13,494 nucleotides of DNA from an uncultured Lachnospiraceae bacterium (GTDB lineage Bacteria; Bacillota; Clostridia; Lachnospirales; Lachnospiraceae): positions 1 to 13,494 of the forward strand of contig CAJTXP010000073.1 in the NCBI GenBank assembly GCA_910583615.1, read 5' to 3'. Both the position numbers and the translations under genes were made by a program. The notes beneath the pieces were generated by a model that saw only the letters and a program-made list of their open reading frames with translations, did no database searches and had not been told where the DNA came from. This document shows, in pieces, positions 12,895 through 13,494 of this stretch (position 1 is the first letter of the stretch; each line of letters begins with the position of its first letter).

Positions 12895-13260
12895 CTATTT
12901 CTCATACGGGTTCTGCCAGTCGGGGCAGAGGTATGTCTCGCTCCATGCCATCATGGTCTGCAGGACGGGGATGAAGCTCTCCCCAAACTCGGTAAGTGAG
13001 TATTCCACTTTCGGCGGGATTTCCCTGTAAATCTCCCGATGGAGGAAACCGTCACTTTCCAATTCCCGGAGTTGCTTTGTGAGTGTGGACTGTGTGATGC
13101 CGTCAAGGCGGCGCATCAGTTCTCCGAACCGCTGGACTTTGTAAAAGGATACATACCATAGAATTAGGATTTTCCATTTGCCGCCGATCACGGACTGGAG
13201 CCTGCTCATAGGGACGCAGCGGGCAATGGTTTCCTCGTTGTTGAATTTGTTTTCAGCCAT
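12895..13260 (-). CDS. HxlR/DUF24-family transcriptional regulator
   Basis: This 121-residue winged-helix protein has the family core: SVIGGKWKILILWYV (about 24-38), RFGELMRRLDGITQSTLTKQ (recognition helix, about 44-63), LRELESDGFLHREIY and a wing with PPKVEYSLTEFGES. C15, in ARCVPMSRL, sits at the position of the conserved N-terminal cysteine that senses electrophiles or oxidants in members such as YodB and HypR. A second cysteine, C111, is near the C-terminus. The start ATG (complement of 13258-13260) has GAGGTGG upstream. It is divergent from a radical SAM gene that begins at 13454, and GTAC-type palindromes lie between, so regulation of that gene and of itself is likely. It converges on module B and is probably not part of it. 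Confidence 0.93.
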   Translation of the reverse strand: MAENKFNNEETIARCVPMSRLQSVIGGKWKILILWYVSFYKVQRFGELMRRLDGITQSTLTKQLRELESDGFLHREIYREIPPKVEYSLTEFGESFIPVLQTMMAWSETYLCPDWQNPYEK

Positions 13261-13334
13261 TTCATTCCACCTCTTTCCCCATGAGTATATCCCGGCAGTG
13301 GAAAAAAATCAAGATACGGTTATTTTTGACAGAT

Positions 13335-13392
13335 AGTATACTTTTTATCAAAAGTACGAAAAAGTGTACTACCGACTAAAAAAGACAGTACT
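13335..13392. promoter_or_regulatory. GTAC-type palindromes between HxlR and radical SAM genes
   Basis: TACTTTT (13339-13345) and AAAAGTA (13350-13356) form an 18-bp inverted repeat. AGTAC (13353-13357) and GTACT (13366-13370) form a second, overlapping one. AGTATACT (13335-13342) and AGTACT (13387-13392) are further palindromes. The TACT...AGTA pattern resembles operators known for the HxlR-family repressor YodB. TATACT on the minus strand (13340-13335) could be the -10 of the regulator gene. Confidence 0.55.
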
Positions 13393-13453
13393 TGATTTCA
13401 TGGAGTTTTAGAGGTAATTTAGTGCAAAAGAGGAAAGACTTAAGGAGGAATGA

Positions 13454-13494
13454 ATGATGCACTATACAGGAACCATATGGAGGCCGCCCTATGA
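13454..13494 (+). CDS. Radical SAM protein, first residues only (partial)
   Basis: Behind AGGAGG (13443-13448) an open frame begins MMHYTGTIWRPPYE and runs off the window. ATG 13454 (five bases from the site) or ATG 13457 (eight bases) could be the start. YTGTIWRPPYE is a start I recognise from a family of radical SAM enzymes in Clostridia, in which a CxxxCxxC iron-sulfur motif normally follows within about 20 residues, just beyond the edge here. An ATG at 13450 in another frame stops at the window end and is too close to the site. Divergence from the HxlR gene suggests control by it. The reaction cannot be told from this fragment. Confidence 0.6.
   Translation, partial: MMHYTGTIWRPPY

Noticed and set aside
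12731..13030. 99-codon plus-strand frame between module B and the HxlR gene
   Set aside because: Most of it is antisense to the clear HxlR gene. It starts inside the ATPase end, has no ribosome binding site, and contains the terminator hairpin.

Overview
This window most likely comes from a Clostridia genome, probably Lachnospiraceae. The pointers are mid-range base composition, strong AGGAGG-type ribosome binding sites, OmpR-type regulator plus kinase pairs coupled to MacB/FtsX-type ABC transporters, HxlR and XRE regulators, and a closing gene whose first residues match the start of a radical SAM family common in these bacteria. No tRNA, rRNA, CRISPR array, integrase or transposase was seen. 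It looks like an accessory or regulatory region built from several compact cassettes.

Left part (1-6974). A partial XRE repressor (1-250, minus) is divergent from a small acidic orphan gene (410-748), which ends in a hairpin terminator. Then comes transporter module A: ABC ATPase (1035-1814), two-FtsX-domain permease (1817-4180), OmpR-family response regulator (4228-4911), sensor kinase (4912-6162) and a tiny lipoprotein (6213-6473). Its promoter carries four GTTAAG/GTTAAA boxes in two pairs, the last one at the -35 position before an extended -10. This is the expected pattern for activation by the module's own regulator. Two hairpins follow, then a second XRE repressor (6723-6974, minus).

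Middle (6975-8690). The second XRE gene is divergent from another small acidic orphan (7100-7390). The gap between them holds a perfect 14-bp inverted repeat that covers both candidate -35 regions. A largely non-coding stretch (7391-7854) contains a cryptic interrupted frame and a cluster of TTTCCGTGAT-like repeats. It is followed by a visibly AT-richer lipoprotein gene (7855-8430) and a possible decayed gene (8433-8616).

Right part (8691-13494). Transporter module B has a different order: response regulator (8691-9356), kinase (9353-10468), a terminator, then a single-FtsX permease (10653-12104) and ABC ATPase (12124-12753). The promoter regions of both halves carry the same element (TTTCA-N6-TTCCACATTG), so the regulator probably controls itself and the transporter as two separate units. 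The window ends with an HxlR regulator (12895-13260, minus) divergent from the first codons of a radical SAM gene (13454 onward), with GTAC-type palindromes between them.

The two modules resemble peptide-antibiotic or envelope-stress sensing and detoxification systems by gene content, but the substrates cannot be read from the sequence.
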